A DNA stretch of 64,000 bases, taken from NCBI RefSeq assembly GCF_000381545.1, contig NZ_KB906675.1, positions 1 through 64,000 on the forward strand, written 5' to 3'. The DNA comes from Rhodonellum psychrophilum GCM71 = DSM 17998 (GTDB lineage Bacteria > Bacteroidota > Bacteroidia > Cytophagales > Cyclobacteriaceae). The notes beneath the pieces were generated by a model. The model ran no database searches. It was not told the DNA's origin and saw only the letters and a program-made list of their open reading frames with translations. The position numbers were made by a program, and so were the translations under genes. How positions within the stretch are numbered: position 1 is the first letter of the stretch; the number at the start of each line of letters is the position of its first letter. Positions 1 through 11,015 of this stretch are shown piece after piece.

Positions 1-232
1 CATCGACATCTGACAAGGTATAAATGGTTTTGAGCAACAGATACTTAAACATCCGAACAGGACTGTGTGCCATACGTCCATTATTAGAGCAGTATTTATC
101 AACTAACTCTTGGTAAACAAAACTAAAGTCAATGATATCATTGATCTTTCTAAGAAGATTGTCCTTTGGGACTATCAAGTCATAGATGGAACTGTATTGG
201 CTGAACTTAATCTCTTGTTGATGTAATAACAT
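1..232 (-). CDS. IS1182-type transposase, N-terminal fragment (runs off the window)
   Basis: The first 77 residues of a minus-strand ORF are visible; the rest lies outside the window. The fragment has YDLIVPKDNLLRKI from residue 17, then DFSFVYQELVDKYC, then PVRMFKYLLLK, a pattern I recognise as the N-terminal domain of IS1182-family DDE transposases. The ATG at 232 is preceded by AT-rich sequence. Neither the inverted repeat of the element nor the catalytic DDE residues can be seen, so I cannot say whether the copy is intact. It lies downstream of the tricorn-like gene in the same orientation, separated by a terminator. Confidence 0.8.
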   Translation of the reverse strand, partial: MLLHQQEIKFSQYSSIYDLIVPKDNLLRKINDIIDFSFVYQELVDKYCSNNGRMAHSPVRMFKYLLLKTIYTLSDVD

Positions 233-263
233 GATATTGAGTTATTTGTATATTAAAATATAC

Positions 264-304
264 AAAAAAAAGGTGTAGAAAAGTAATTTTCCTACACCTT
301 TTTT
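264..304 (-). terminator. Intrinsic terminator after the tricorn-like gene
   Basis: AAAAAAAGGTGTAG is mirrored by CTACACCTTTTTT across a loop of about 14 bases. Read on the minus strand it lies about 60 bases past the stop of the protease gene and ends in a T run. A-runs on the other side make it potentially bidirectional. It insulates the protease from the transposase. Confidence 0.75.
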
Positions 305-362
305 ACTAACATTTTATCAAAGGACTTTTTCAGTGGCCTCAAATTTCCGTCCCATTTTTTTT

Positions 363-3300
363 TCATTTTACATCTTTCAACAATTCTTCGACGGCTTTTT
401 CCAGTTGCTCGTCAATGCCTTTGTCGATCTTGCCTGGCATATTCTTGACTTGAAATTGGGGTTTGGTTTCGTTGTTTTCCATCCAATTTCCAGCTTTGTC
501 CTTTGCCGATATGGGTACTACGCCCCATCTCCCTCCATCGGGTAGCATTTCCCAACCCGCAAAAGAACAGGTCCCTGGAGTCGGCATTCCTACGGTCTTA
601 CCGATTTTCAGATCGGTGTAGCCGCAGGCAAAGCAATGTCCATCGGAATAGTTGCCCTCATTGAACATCGCCAAGGTAGGCTTGGTCCAGCGAAAAGTAG
701 GCTCATAGCCAACTTCTCTGTCTTCCGTGGCGTAGGTGATGAATTTTTCACCGGTAAAGAACATGGCCAAATCTGCGACAAGATCCCCTCCTCCATTGAA
801 TCTGGTATCGACAATCACGCCATCCCGGTCATGGTATTTGCCCATCATTTCTTCATAAGTGGTTCGGTATGGTCCATCGGACATGCCTGGAATATGTACA
901 TACCCCAATTTCCCTCCACTCATACTGTCCACCTCGGCTTGGTTCTTTTTCACCCAGCGTTTGTACAACAATTGGTTTTCTGCACCCAAAGTAATGGGCT
1001 TAACTGTCACTTGCTGACGGGTTTTGGTTTTGGGATCAAATACTTCCAGCAGCGTGAACTTATCCGCTTTCCGGTTAAAGTACTGCGCAATGTCTCTATT
1101 GACGGCAATGACTTCCCCATCGATTTTCTCGATGATCATCCCCGCTTGGATCTTGATATCGGCCTTATCCAAAGGTCCACCTTTCAGGATTTCGGAAATT
1201 TTGATTCCGGCCTCTTTATGGTTGTAATCCATGAAAATCCCCAAGGATGATGTGGCATCTGCCTGAGCTACATTTCGGCTGTATCTTGCTCCCGCATGGG
1301 AAACATTCAGTTCCCCGATCATTTCGGATGCCATTTCCGCAAAATCATAGCCATTGCCCAAATGGGGCAAATATTTGGCATATTGTGTGGTCAGGGCATC
1401 CCAATCGACGCCATGAAAATCCGGGGTGTAGAAAACTCCCTTTGTTCTGATTTTGATGTGTTCAAACATCTGGGCACGTTCGGCCTCAGTGTCCAATGTC
1501 ATTTCACCCGCAATCTTGATCTGCTCTTTTTTACTCCCCTTGTCGGTTATTTTGGAAATGCTTCCATCTGACAAAAGAAAGAGGTTTTTCATTTCCTTGT
1601 CCCACTCCAATCTTCCAAAACCGGCATCCAATTTCAATTCCATCTTGGTTTCCTTCGTCCGAAGATCCGTGCTCCATAGGTTCATGCCTTTCTCGAATCT
1701 GGCGAGGTAGTACAATTTTTCTCCCTCCTTGTCAATAACTGCATCTCCCAAAGATGAAGAATGAATAGTCAGTTTCGCTTTCCTTTCCCTGATGTCTTCC
1801 CAATCTATTTTGATATCCTCAACTTTTTCCTCTTTTTTATCCTCTTTCTTATCGTCCTTTTTTTCCTCATCCTTTTTTCCGAGCTTCTCCACTTCCTTCA
1901 TCAAGTCAAAATCCTCTTTGCTCAATCGAAATTTATCGTAAGCCTCTTGGGTAAGAAACATGGTGTACACATCGTTTTGGGATCCTCCGCTGGTGGCAAA
2001 ACTCTTCAATCCATCACGGTTACTGAACCAAATAAGCTGCTTTCCGCCGTTGATCCACTTCGGCCTGCTGTCTCCATATCCACTCAAGGTCAGGTTTTCC
2101 ATCGGTTTTTTCCCCGAAGCATCCAACAAGACGACTTCTCCATTGGCCATGGTGGGATTGTATTCGGCCAATAACCATTTGCTGTCCGGGCTCCAGGCAA
2201 AATATTGATCTCCGTCACCCATGTGAAGGAGCTGCTCAGGATTCATCAAGGTGACCGTTGCCTTGGTGGCCAAATCCAATACTTTCAAGGTTCTTCTGCC
2301 TTCAATGTAAGCCAGTTTTTTCCCGTCCGGGGAAATGAGCGGCTGGTAATTGTCTGCATCGGAAGTTACGAGTACGGCTTCATTGACCAGCGTACTGGCA
2401 AAAAAGAAAGGTTCCTCTTTTTCCCTTCCCCTTTTGGTTTGATAAATCTGCCATTTCCCATCTCTTTCGCTGGCATAAACCAAGGATTTTCCATCCGGCG
2501 CAAATTGCACGAATCTTTCTTGCTGCGGGGTATTGGTGATTCTTTTGGTCAATGCCCCATCCACTGAAGTGACGAACACTTCCCCTCTCGCGATGAATGC
2601 AATTTCCTTACCGTCCGGTGAAATCGACATTTCCCTCACGCCTCCATTGATGCTGATATAGCTGTCCGTGTTGCCGATCGATTGGGTTTTGATGGAAACC
2701 GACACTTTTTGCGGCTGTGCGCCATCCTTCAGTGTATAAATTTCTCCATCGTAGGAGAAACTCATCAAACCGTCCTTGGAAATGGTCAGAAACCTAACCG
2801 GGAAATCCTTGAGGTCGGTCAAGGCTGTTTTTTGAGTGGGATTGTCCAGACTCATTTTTTGGACATTAAAACTTCCCTTTTCTTCACTCAGATAGAAGAT
2901 CTCTTTCTCTCCTGGACCAAAAACAGGGTTTCTGTCCTCTCCTGGGAAATCGGTGATCATTTTATGGCTATTGGTAGCGGCATCATACAGCCAGATATCT
3001 CTTGTAATCGCAGATTGGTGCTTTTTGCGCCATTCATTTTCACCACCTTTTTTGTCATGATAAATGGTTTTTTGACCATCTGCACTTATCTGAACATACT
3101 CGGAGGGAAGGGTCCAAACCTGGTCTACACGACCTCCAGTGACCGGCACCTTGTACAACTCCGGTTGGGATCCACTTGGATATTGGCGGTGCTCCGCCAA
3201 ATCCTGCCTTACGCCACCGAACAACACAGATGCATCGTCAGCCGAAAAAGTGTAGGGCATTTCGTCATTGGAATGGTAAGTCAATCTGGAAGCCTGACCT

Positions 3301-3596
3301 CCTTCTGCACCCATGACAAAAACATCAAAATTCCCATAACGGTCAGAAGAAAAGGCGATCTTACTCCCATCTTTGCTCCATACAGGCATGAAATCATGCG
3401 CTTCATGAAAAGTCAACTGTGATGCTTTCCCGCCAGCTGTTGGGACAGTGTAAAGGTCACCTTTGTAAGTAAACACAATCTTGGAGCCATCGGGTGAAAT
3501 CGCCGGATAGCGAAGCCATTGGGGAGCTTCCTGGGCGATGGCAAAACCCATCCAACCCGTCAGTAAAATAGTTAAACTCGATTTGATCAAACGCAT
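363..3596 (-). CDS. Tricorn-like S41 peptidase with beta-propeller and PDZ domains
   Basis: A 1077-residue exported protease. A signal peptide ends near residue 21 (GFAIA-QE). Residues from about 25 to 590 are WD40-like PD40 repeats with many 'SPDGKxIAF' blades, forming the propeller that gates peptides. A Lys/Glu-rich linker follows near 605-640. After it come a tricorn core segment with FHGVDW (His728 matches the tricorn catalytic His), a PDZ domain (about 800-870), and the S41 serine peptidase core with NYSDGH, where Ser984 matches the tricorn nucleophile. It probably degrades peptides in the periplasm. Archaeal tricorn is cytoplasmic, so the exported location comes from the signal peptide seen here. 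It appears monocistronic. Confidence 0.88.
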   Translation of the reverse strand: MRLIKSSLTILLTGWMGFAIAQEAPQWLRYPAISPDGSKIVFTYKGDLYTVPTAGGKASQLTFHEAHDFMPVWSKDGSKIAFSSDRYGNFDVFVMGAEGGQASRLTYHSNDEMPYTFSADDASVLFGGVRQDLAEHRQYPSGSQPELYKVPVTGGRVDQVWTLPSEYVQISADGQKTIYHDKKGGENEWRKKHQSAITRDIWLYDAATNSHKMITDFPGEDRNPVFGPGEKEIFYLSEEKGSFNVQKMSLDNPTQKTALTDLKDFPVRFLTISKDGLMSFSYDGEIYTLKDGAQPQKVSVSIKTQSIGNTDSYISINGGVREMSISPDGKEIAFIARGEVFVTSVDGALTKRITNTPQQERFVQFAPDGKSLVYASERDGKWQIYQTKRGREKEEPFFFASTLVNEAVLVTSDADNYQPLISPDGKKLAYIEGRRTLKVLDLATKATVTLMNPEQLLHMGDGDQYFAWSPDSKWLLAEYNPTMANGEVVLLDASGKKPMENLTLSGYGDSRPKWINGGKQLIWFSNRDGLKSFATSGGSQNDVYTMFLTQEAYDKFRLSKEDFDLMKEVEKLGKKDEEKKDDKKEDKKEEKVEDIKIDWEDIRERKAKLTIHSSSLGDAVIDKEGEKLYYLARFEKGMNLWSTDLRTKETKMELKLDAGFGRLEWDKEMKNLFLLSDGSISKITDKGSKKEQIKIAGEMTLDTEAERAQMFEHIKIRTKGVFYTPDFHGVDWDALTTQYAKYLPHLGNGYDFAEMASEMIGELNVSHAGARYSRNVAQADATSSLGIFMDYNHKEAGIKISEILKGGPLDKADIKIQAGMIIEKIDGEVIAVNRDIAQYFNRKADKFTLLEVFDPKTKTRQQVTVKPITLGAENQLLYKRWVKKNQAEVDSMSGGKLGYVHIPGMSDGPYRTTYEEMMGKYHDRDGVIVDTRFNGGGDLVADLAMFFTGEKFITYATEDREVGYEPTFRWTKPTLAMFNEGNYSDGHCFACGYTDLKIGKTVGMPTPGTCSFAGWEMLPDGGRWGVVPISAKDKAGNWMENNETKPQFQVKNMPGKIDKGIDEQLEKAVEELLKDVK

Positions 3597-4021
3597 AAAT
3601 ATTTGGGAATGGTTTTGGGTTTAAAAATAATGAAAAAACACTCGGGTATTCAAAGAAATTACGTGGTTGGAAAGAAAGTTGATTTGAATAGATCAAAATT
3701 TCATTTTCCTTACTATCGTCTGCTGTTCTGAACATGGCATGCTAATTCTCAATTAGTGGTTCAAAAACCGAAGAAAACGCCAATCTGGAATTAATACCAA
3801 GGATTTGAAGCGGATTTGGTGTTTTCTGACGGCATTGAGGATAAGCATATTGTATAATAAACAATACGATATTGAATTTCCATTCAAAAAAAATTCTACA
3901 CCACAGATCACTTCAACACTGGAATTTGAAATCGCCAACTCGATGGTCGGTCAGCAAATCATTTGCATGAAATAAAGAAATCGAAAAGGGTAGATTTAGG
4001 ACAATACTGGAGAATTAGGGC
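3597..4021. other. Intergenic region, 425 bases, no gene seen
   Basis: The sequence is AT-rich and both strands are broken by stops, apart from short ORFs without recognisable features. Just upstream of the protease start, TTTG-N21-TATTTTTA on the minus strand resembles a Bacteroidota promoter with a mismatch in the last base. There is no tRNA, clear terminator or copy of the dispersed repeat. Confidence 0.5.
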
Positions 4022-5077
4022 TTAAAACTTCCAGCCGAGCCTAAACTCTATGTTTTCTGCCACATGGCCATGCGCTTTGAGGCCGATTCCCAATCCCAAA
4101 TTTTCCCACACTTGATATTGCAGAATATATCTTTGGTAAAATAGATAGTCATTGTATCCATTGGGTTTGTGGGCATAAAGTGACATTCGCTGACTGAAAT
4201 CTACCCTCCCAAAGAGAAAATGGTGGGAAATAAAGGGTGCCGGCATCAGGTCATTCGAAATCCCATCTTCTCCATCAAAGGAAAAATCCCGATTCAGTTC
4301 CACGCCGAGCCCTAGCGCGTTGATTCCAGTAATGGATTTATAGGCACCTCCGGTCAAGGCAAGGGAAGGTTTTCTTTTTTCGGCCCATTCCGAATTCTTG
4401 TTTGTGTAGGAAATTTCCCCAAAAAAAACCAATTCTCTTTCCAATGGTTGTTTGGAATGGTTTGGCAATTCGACGCTATTCAGGTAGTGGTAAATCCCAA
4501 AACTCAACATGGGATAATTCATGCCTTTGTTGGGTTTTTTTTGCCCCCCATTGGAAATATGGTTGTAGTTCAAAGCCAATTGCAATGTCCATTCGGGCGT
4601 CAAGCTGTATTCCAAGTGAGGTGCAACAAACATCAAAAAACTGATTGGGGCACTGAAAAAAGTATTGGAAGGGTTTGTTTCCGAATCATAAAATCTGGTC
4701 AAATAACTGACCCCCATCCCACTTTCCAGACCCAAGACCCACTTCTTATGCTGCCAAAGTATCGGTTCAAATGATCCTGAAAGACTAAAAGCTGCCCCCA
4801 GAATATCCGGAGAGTCAAAATTGTGGTAGGAAAACCCGATCCCCAAATAATGGAAACAGTTGCAAGCTTCCCAGTTTTTCTGATCGGTTTTCAAGACCTG
4901 GTAACTGCCTTTTAGCCCATAGGGATTGGTCTGGGACACTGGTATCAAATCCGAGGAGTGGGCAATAACAAACCCCCGCGACCCTTCCAATCCAACTCTC
5001 CCGATATTTTGGGAAAAGACCTGAAAAGGAATCAAAAAAATCCAAATCCTCAAAAAATTGATGGTAGGTTTCCCCAT
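4022..5077 (-). CDS. Acyloxyacyl hydrolase, PagL-like lipid A 3-O-deacylase
   Basis: An outer-membrane beta-barrel protein of about 351 residues. The N-terminal helix ending FQVFSQ looks like a signal peptide. The segment YNHISNGG has the His-x-Ser core of the PagL active site (HxSNxG). Alternating aromatic strands run through to the C-terminal residue Phe, as expected for a barrel. PagL enzymes remove the 3-O acyl chain of lipid A; this protein is longer than enterobacterial PagL, so its substrate is inferred. The ATG at 5077 is preferred over an in-frame TTG at 5101 because AGGAGA lies just ahead of it. Confidence 0.7.
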   Translation of the reverse strand: MGKPTINFLRIWIFLIPFQVFSQNIGRVGLEGSRGFVIAHSSDLIPVSQTNPYGLKGSYQVLKTDQKNWEACNCFHYLGIGFSYHNFDSPDILGAAFSLSGSFEPILWQHKKWVLGLESGMGVSYLTRFYDSETNPSNTFFSAPISFLMFVAPHLEYSLTPEWTLQLALNYNHISNGGQKKPNKGMNYPMLSFGIYHYLNSVELPNHSKQPLERELVFFGEISYTNKNSEWAEKRKPSLALTGGAYKSITGINALGLGVELNRDFSFDGEDGISNDLMPAPFISHHFLFGRVDFSQRMSLYAHKPNGYNDYLFYQRYILQYQVWENLGLGIGLKAHGHVAENIEFRLGWKF

Positions 5078-5421
5078 ATCTCTCCTGTTTTTGTATTCCA
5101 AAGTGAATTACCTTCATCTCAATTTATAAAAATTATGCCCACTATTCATGATTTCAAGACCGATTTTCAAAATTTTAGGGGATTCACTTTATGACCCCAG
5201 ATGAGAAAACAGAACTGGTTTTGCAAGGAAATCGCCGCTATTTTATCTTCAGAAGCCAAAACCTTTGCTGGCCACAAATACCCGTCAAACATTCTCTTCC
5301 AATCATTTGACGGGGTGATTTTTTCATTTGGGTAGAAATAATTTCCCAAATTCCCTTGCTTAAGAAATTCCTTGGGTTTTACTTTGTGACATCCTACCGC
5401 TTTTTTGGGTGTTGGGATTTA

Positions 5422-5530
5422 TAAAGAAGAGGTAAGAGACAGGCTCTACGACCCTCTGGCAACCTGGAAAATCCAAGGTGCCAATTCCTGCCAAATGAGA
5501 ATATCCTCGTTTGGAAATATAGATTCTTAA
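5422..5530 (+). promoter_or_regulatory. SAM riboswitch (S-box, SAM-I type) upstream of metY
   Basis: The conserved core is visible: AAGAGGTAAGAGACAGGC, then CTCTGGCAACCTGG, then AAGGTGCCAATTCCTGC, closed by AAGAA pairing with TTCTT at the ends. This is the S-box pattern that binds S-adenosylmethionine and lowers expression of methionine genes when SAM is abundant. About 195 bases separate it from metY. No poly-U terminator is obvious there, so the output (transcription or translation) is not settled by the sequence. Confidence 0.9.
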
Positions 5531-5712
5531 CCAGATGATTTATATTGATTATTCCCGTACCCTTCCTCAAGATTCTTACTCAAAAACAATCACCAGAAGC
5601 TCACTGATGCTCTGCTTGTGTTGTTTTATGTGTAAATAGTTTTTCACCCCTCCTATATTCCGGGAAATCAAATTTGTTTTCCGTATCTACAAAACACCTT
5701 ATTAACCATTAA

Positions 5713-7032
<1,320 letters not shown>

Positions 7033-7043
7033 AACAAAGATAA

Positions 7044-7076
7044 AAACCTGGTAAGTCTTCTGGATTTGCCAGGTTT
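7044..7076 (+). other. Intercistronic hairpin between metY and metX
   Basis: AAACCTGG pairs perfectly with CCAGGTTT across a 17-base loop, starting 11 bases after the metY stop. There is no T run after it, so it is more likely an mRNA stability or processing element than a terminator. metX starts 15 bases later. Confidence 0.5.
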
Positions 7077-7091
7077 GAATTTTACGAAACA

Positions 7092-8159
7092 ATGAATTTG
7101 ACAATGAATTTGAAAAGCCCCTACCTGATTATTGATATGGCGCAAGAAACCTACACGAATGAAGACCCTCTAAAATTGGAATCTGGGGAATTCCTTCCAG
7201 GATTTCAATTGGCATATACAACACAAGGACACCTCAACACATCCAAGGACAATGTCATTTGGGTGATTCATGCGCTGACTGGTGATGCCAATGTGCAGGA
7301 ATGGTGGAGTGGTTTGGTCGGTGAAGATAAATTCTACGATCCAACGAAACATTTTATCGTTTGCGCCAATCTATTGGGCTCTTGCTATGGTTCGACCCAA
7401 CCGCTTAGCGAAAACCCGAAGACAGGGAAACCTTATTATTATGACTTCCCACATTTGACCACAAAAGACATGGCACTTTCCCTTGATCTGTTGCGGGAAC
7501 ATCTCGGGATTATGGAGATCAATACCCTGATCGGAGGATCCCTCGGTGGGCAAGTCGCTTTGGAATGGGCGTATTTGCTGAAACACAAAGTAAAAAACAC
7601 AGTCATTTTGGCCTCCAATGCCAAAACTTCGCCATGGACAATTGGCTTCAATGAAACCCAAAGAATGGCCATTGAATCCGACTCGACTTGGGGTCAAAGC
7701 ACGCCGGAAGCTGGAAAAAAAGGATTGGAAGCCGCTCGGGCGATTGCCATGCTTTCCTATCGACATCCTGAGAATTTTGCCGAAAACCAAGCCGATGCGG
7801 AAGACAAAACAGATCAATTCAGGGTCAGTTCCTATCTGCGCTACCAAGGAAACAAATTGGCAAATCGCTTCAATGCACTTTCCTATTGGACACTTACCAA
7901 AACCATGGACAGTCACGATTTGGGCCGTGGAAGAGGCGGAGTCAAAAAGGCACTGTCCGAAATCCCGTCCAGAGTGCTGGCCATCGGGGTGGACAGGGAT
8001 TTGCTTTTCCTAAGGGAAGAATCCCAATTTATTGCCCAAAATGTACAACTCGGAACCTACCGAGAAATACAATCACCCTATGGTCACGATGCCTTTTTGA
8101 TAGAATACAGTCAGTTGAGTTACATCCTCAGCTCATTTTATCTGGAAGCAAACGATTGA
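7092..8159 (+). CDS. metX: Homoserine O-acetyltransferase
   Basis: A 355-residue alpha/beta hydrolase-fold acyltransferase that activates homoserine with acetyl-CoA for MetY. The nucleophile elbow is GGSLGGQ (Ser150). The catalytic Asp is in GVDRDLLF and the His in GHDAFL near the C-terminus. The oxyanion region HALTGDANVQEWW is typical of MetX. It could also start at Met5 (7104) or Met16 (7137); the MetX homology itself starts after Met16. Located 59 bases after metY, it presumably shares the riboswitch-controlled transcript. Confidence 0.93.
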   Translation: MNLTMNLKSPYLIIDMAQETYTNEDPLKLESGEFLPGFQLAYTTQGHLNTSKDNVIWVIHALTGDANVQEWWSGLVGEDKFYDPTKHFIVCANLLGSCYGSTQPLSENPKTGKPYYYDFPHLTTKDMALSLDLLREHLGIMEINTLIGGSLGGQVALEWAYLLKHKVKNTVILASNAKTSPWTIGFNETQRMAIESDSTWGQSTPEAGKKGLEAARAIAMLSYRHPENFAENQADAEDKTDQFRVSSYLRYQGNKLANRFNALSYWTLTKTMDSHDLGRGRGGVKKALSEIPSRVLAIGVDRDLLFLREESQFIAQNVQLGTYREIQSPYGHDAFLIEYSQLSYILSSFYLEAND

Positions 8160-8213
8160 TCCAAAAAAATATTTTCCAGACGTTCAACACTGATTTTCCT
8201 GACCACTTGGCTT

Positions 8214-8696
8214 TTAATCATCCAAACTATCGTCATACGGACTAAAGACCAGACCATCCACAGGATGAAGATTCAGTTCCAATTTCATCTCCTCAAATGC
8301 GATCATAAAAGTATGGTTCAAGAGGCGATCGTTTTCACTTTCTGCCTTGATTTCCAAAAAAGGGCTTCTTAAAGTCTCCTGCCAAATCTCAAGTGAGGAA
8401 GCATCCCGTTTATGGAATTTGATTTTCCCTTGGAATTCACTTTCAATTTCTGCCTTTTGCTTCTCAAAATCAAAAACATCCAAAATACAGATCCCCGTAT
8501 CCTCCTCATTGATTTTGAAAAAAATTGATTTTTGGGAATCACTCACAAACTCGATTGTATCCTTGAATGTAAAAAGATCCTCGGAATTCATCGTATTGAT
8601 CCAATAGTAATAGATTACCGATTGGATGGTTTTGTTTTGGTTGAAATCCTTCAAAATCTGGGTTTCAGATGCTGATAAATATGCGGTGTGTTGCAT
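8214..8696 (-). CDS. Hypothetical acidic protein, 160 residues
   Basis: I do not recognise this family. The product is acidic, has no signal peptide or membrane segment, and ends in a run of Asp residues. It has mixed alpha/beta character with regularly spaced aromatic residues in the middle. It converges on metX with a 54-base gap and stands alone on its strand, 86 bases upstream of the selO stop. Codon use resembles the neighbouring genes, which supports a real gene. Confidence 0.6.
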   Translation of the reverse strand: MQHTAYLSASETQILKDFNQNKTIQSVIYYYWINTMNSEDLFTFKDTIEFVSDSQKSIFFKINEEDTGICILDVFDFEKQKAEIESEFQGKIKFHKRDASSLEIWQETLRSPFLEIKAESENDRLLNHTFMIAFEEMKLELNLHPVDGLVFSPYDDSLDD

Positions 8697-8781
8697 TATC
8701 GCTGTTAAATGTTTTTAAGAATTAAAATATAAATCACCAAAAACGAATTGAATCTGGAAATCGTGGGAAGATCAAATGATT

Positions 8782-10251
8782 TTAAGTTCCGCAATGGGTT
8801 TGGTAGTGTCGGTCTCCATTTGCTGGTGGTGTTTGCATCTCATTAAACGCAGGAACGGATTGATAAGGATCGGCGAAAACCTGAAGCAACTGCTCAAACA
8901 ATCCGAAATCCCCATTTAGACAGGCATCATCCAACGCCTTTTCCACCAGGTGATTTCTTGGAATGAAGCTTGGATTGTTTGCCTTCATGGTTTTCAAAGT
9001 GCTTTGAAAATCTTTCCCATCCAGTGTCATCATCGTTTTCCATTTGGAAAGCCAATTAGAAAAAGATTCCGTGGCATAAACGCCTGTCTTCTCTTTGCTG
9101 TCAGATTGTATTTCTAAAAATGTATTGGTGTAATCCGCATTGTTTTTCCCCATCCAAATCAATAGTTCTTGGACCAATTCTTTTCCCAATCCAGAATCAG
9201 ACAAATGGACCAAACCTAATTTTCTTCCCATCATTTCGGACCACTTCTTTTCATATTTTGATGAAAAAGAATTCAATGCTTCTTCTGCAAGCCGAATGGC
9301 CTCTTGTGTGTCGGAATGGATAAGAGGAAGGATGGATTCGGCAAAACACGATAGATTCCAAAGGACTATTTTGGGTTGGTTCCCAAAAGCATAACGCCCC
9401 TCTGTATCGATGGCGCTGAAAACAGTTTTTGGGTTATATGCATTCATGAAAGCACAAGGTCCATAATCGAATGTCTCTCCGGCTACGGACATATTGTCGG
9501 TATTCATCACGCCATGGATAAATCCAACCCGCATCCAATTCACCACAAGGTCAATCTGCCTTTCCATGACTGCATTCAACAAGGCCAAAGCAGGGTTTTC
9601 TGATTTTTTGATTTCGGGATAATGTCTTTCGATCACATAATCGGTGAACTCTTGGAGTGTTTCTTTTGGCAAAAAATTCTTGACATATTCAAAAGTCCCA
9701 ACACGAATATGGCTTGATGATATCCTTGTGAGGACAGCTCCCTGGTTACTTTGTTCCCTGTACACCTTTTCACCTGTTCCGATCACCGCCAAACTTCTTG
9801 AGCTGGGAATCCCCAATCCGTACATCGCTTCGCTGATCAAATATTCCCGGAGCATGGACCTGAGTGTGGCCCTCCCATCTCCCCTTCGCGAAAAGGCTGT
9901 AAACCCAGCGCCTTTTAATTGGATATCAAGCCGTATGTTTTCTGGGGTGATTTGCTCTCCCAACAAGATCGCTCGACCATCACCAAGCATGGTAAAATGA
10001 CCAAATTGATGGCCGGCATAGGCTTGGGCCAATGGTTTCGCTCCTTCGGGAACAGTGTTTCCAGAAAACAACAACGCTATTTCTTCATCACTTTCCGAAT
10101 CATATTTCAATCCGATCTCTTCGGCCAATTTGTAATTGAATAAGATTTTTGTAGGCTGGTGAACAGGGCTGGGCGAAGAAAGCGCAAACATTTTTTCCGG
10201 TAACCTTGCGTAGCTGTTGTCCAAATTCCATCCTCTTTCCAAGTTCTTCAT
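8782..10251 (-). CDS. selO: Protein adenylyltransferase SelO (YdiU family)
   Basis: A 489-residue pseudokinase-fold enzyme that transfers AMP from ATP to protein hydroxyl side chains, a function tied to redox homeostasis in other organisms. Recognised blocks are GDGRAILLGEQ, RRGDGRATLRSMLREY, and GFIHGVMNTDNMSVAGETF with the metal-binding Asn/Asp residues of the family, then FDYGPCAFM. The C-terminus HYQTHCGT keeps the conserved Cys near the end that is Sec in animal SELENOO. The ATG start gives the usual SelO opening (NLERGWNLDNSYARLPE). Confidence 0.92.
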   Translation of the reverse strand: MKNLERGWNLDNSYARLPEKMFALSSPSPVHQPTKILFNYKLAEEIGLKYDSESDEEIALLFSGNTVPEGAKPLAQAYAGHQFGHFTMLGDGRAILLGEQITPENIRLDIQLKGAGFTAFSRRGDGRATLRSMLREYLISEAMYGLGIPSSRSLAVIGTGEKVYREQSNQGAVLTRISSSHIRVGTFEYVKNFLPKETLQEFTDYVIERHYPEIKKSENPALALLNAVMERQIDLVVNWMRVGFIHGVMNTDNMSVAGETFDYGPCAFMNAYNPKTVFSAIDTEGRYAFGNQPKIVLWNLSCFAESILPLIHSDTQEAIRLAEEALNSFSSKYEKKWSEMMGRKLGLVHLSDSGLGKELVQELLIWMGKNNADYTNTFLEIQSDSKEKTGVYATESFSNWLSKWKTMMTLDGKDFQSTLKTMKANNPSFIPRNHLVEKALDDACLNGDFGLFEQLLQVFADPYQSVPAFNEMQTPPANGDRHYQTHCGT

Positions 10252-10551
10252 AAATTTTCAAATTCGATTGGGGAAGCACATCGCATGGGTCATCCCGATT
10301 TTTTTTCACGAATGCTTCATGATTTGCACGCAAGTTAGTGCTTTTGCCGCTTATCCTCCGTTCTGCTTTTCAGAAAACCCATCTCCATCAACTCTCCCTA
10401 TTTGTCCTTGTTTGGAAAAAGGTGAAATGATTAAGTATCCTACAGAAAGTCAAACTTACCGCTTATGTCTCAAAACCCGAAGGTCAAACAAGCATTTCTC
10501 AATCCCCCAAAATCTATTTGATGCATACGCAATTGATGCGTAGCTTCTCTT
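10252..10551. other. Intergenic region, 300 bases, no gene seen
   Basis: This divergent spacer between selO and a VOC gene must hold both promoters. A small TACGC/GCGTA hairpin lies 20-30 bases before the VOC start. No good TAnnTTTG box was found on either strand. Confidence 0.4.
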
Positions 10552-10947
10552 ATGGAATATACACAAATCAAGGAAACCTGCCTTTACATCTCAAATTTGG
10601 ACACCGCCCAGTATTTTTATGGCGAAGTTCTGGAAATGCCGATAATATCAAGAGTAGAAAACAGGCATATATTCTTCAGATGTGGAAGTTCCATCCTCCT
10701 CTGCTTTATTCCGGAGGTCACCCAAAGCGAGACCAATCTTCCCTCTCATTTTGCCAGGGGAAAACAGCACATTGCCTTTGAAGTTCCTGCCAAGGAATAT
10801 CTAAAAACCAAGGTGGAGATCTTGAAAAAAGGGATTGTCCTCACACACGAACAGGAATGGAAAAGAGGTCTCCAAAGTTTTTATTTTGAAGACCCCTTCG
10901 GCAAAGTACTGGAAATAGTCCCTATTGGGATATGGGACAAAAAATAA
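10552..10947 (+). CDS. VOC-superfamily (glyoxalase/bleomycin-resistance-like) protein
   Basis: A 131-residue protein with the beta-alpha-beta-beta-beta module of vicinal-oxygen-chelate proteins. It opens with IKETCLYISNLDTAQYFYGE and closes with SFYFEDPFGKVLEIV, the usual C-terminal metal-site strand with Glu. Two modules pair to hold one divalent metal. The substrate cannot be told; members range from lactoylglutathione lyases to dioxygenases and resistance proteins. It is monocistronic and converges on a DUF2147 gene. Confidence 0.8.
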   Translation: MEYTQIKETCLYISNLDTAQYFYGEVLEMPIISRVENRHIFFRCGSSILLCFIPEVTQSETNLPSHFARGKQHIAFEVPAKEYLKTKVEILKKGIVLTHEQEWKRGLQSFYFEDPFGKVLEIVPIGIWDKK

Positions 10948-10971
10948 GCTGGTGTCATAAAACAGTTTCAT

Positions 10972-10994
10972 AAAAGGAATTGCACCTTTTTTTT
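10972..10994. terminator. Weak bidirectional terminator between convergent genes
   Basis: AAAAGG and CCTTTT pair across a 7-base loop and are followed by a run of T on the plus strand. It sits in the short gap between the VOC gene and the DUF2147 gene. The stem is only 6 bp. Confidence 0.45.
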
Positions 10995-11015
10995 GGCTGG
11001 ATCAAAGGAGACCAA

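Noticed and set aside
2682-3422. 246-codon plus-strand ORF opposite the tricorn-like gene
   Set aside because: An antisense shadow; the protease reading frame is continuous and motif-rich.
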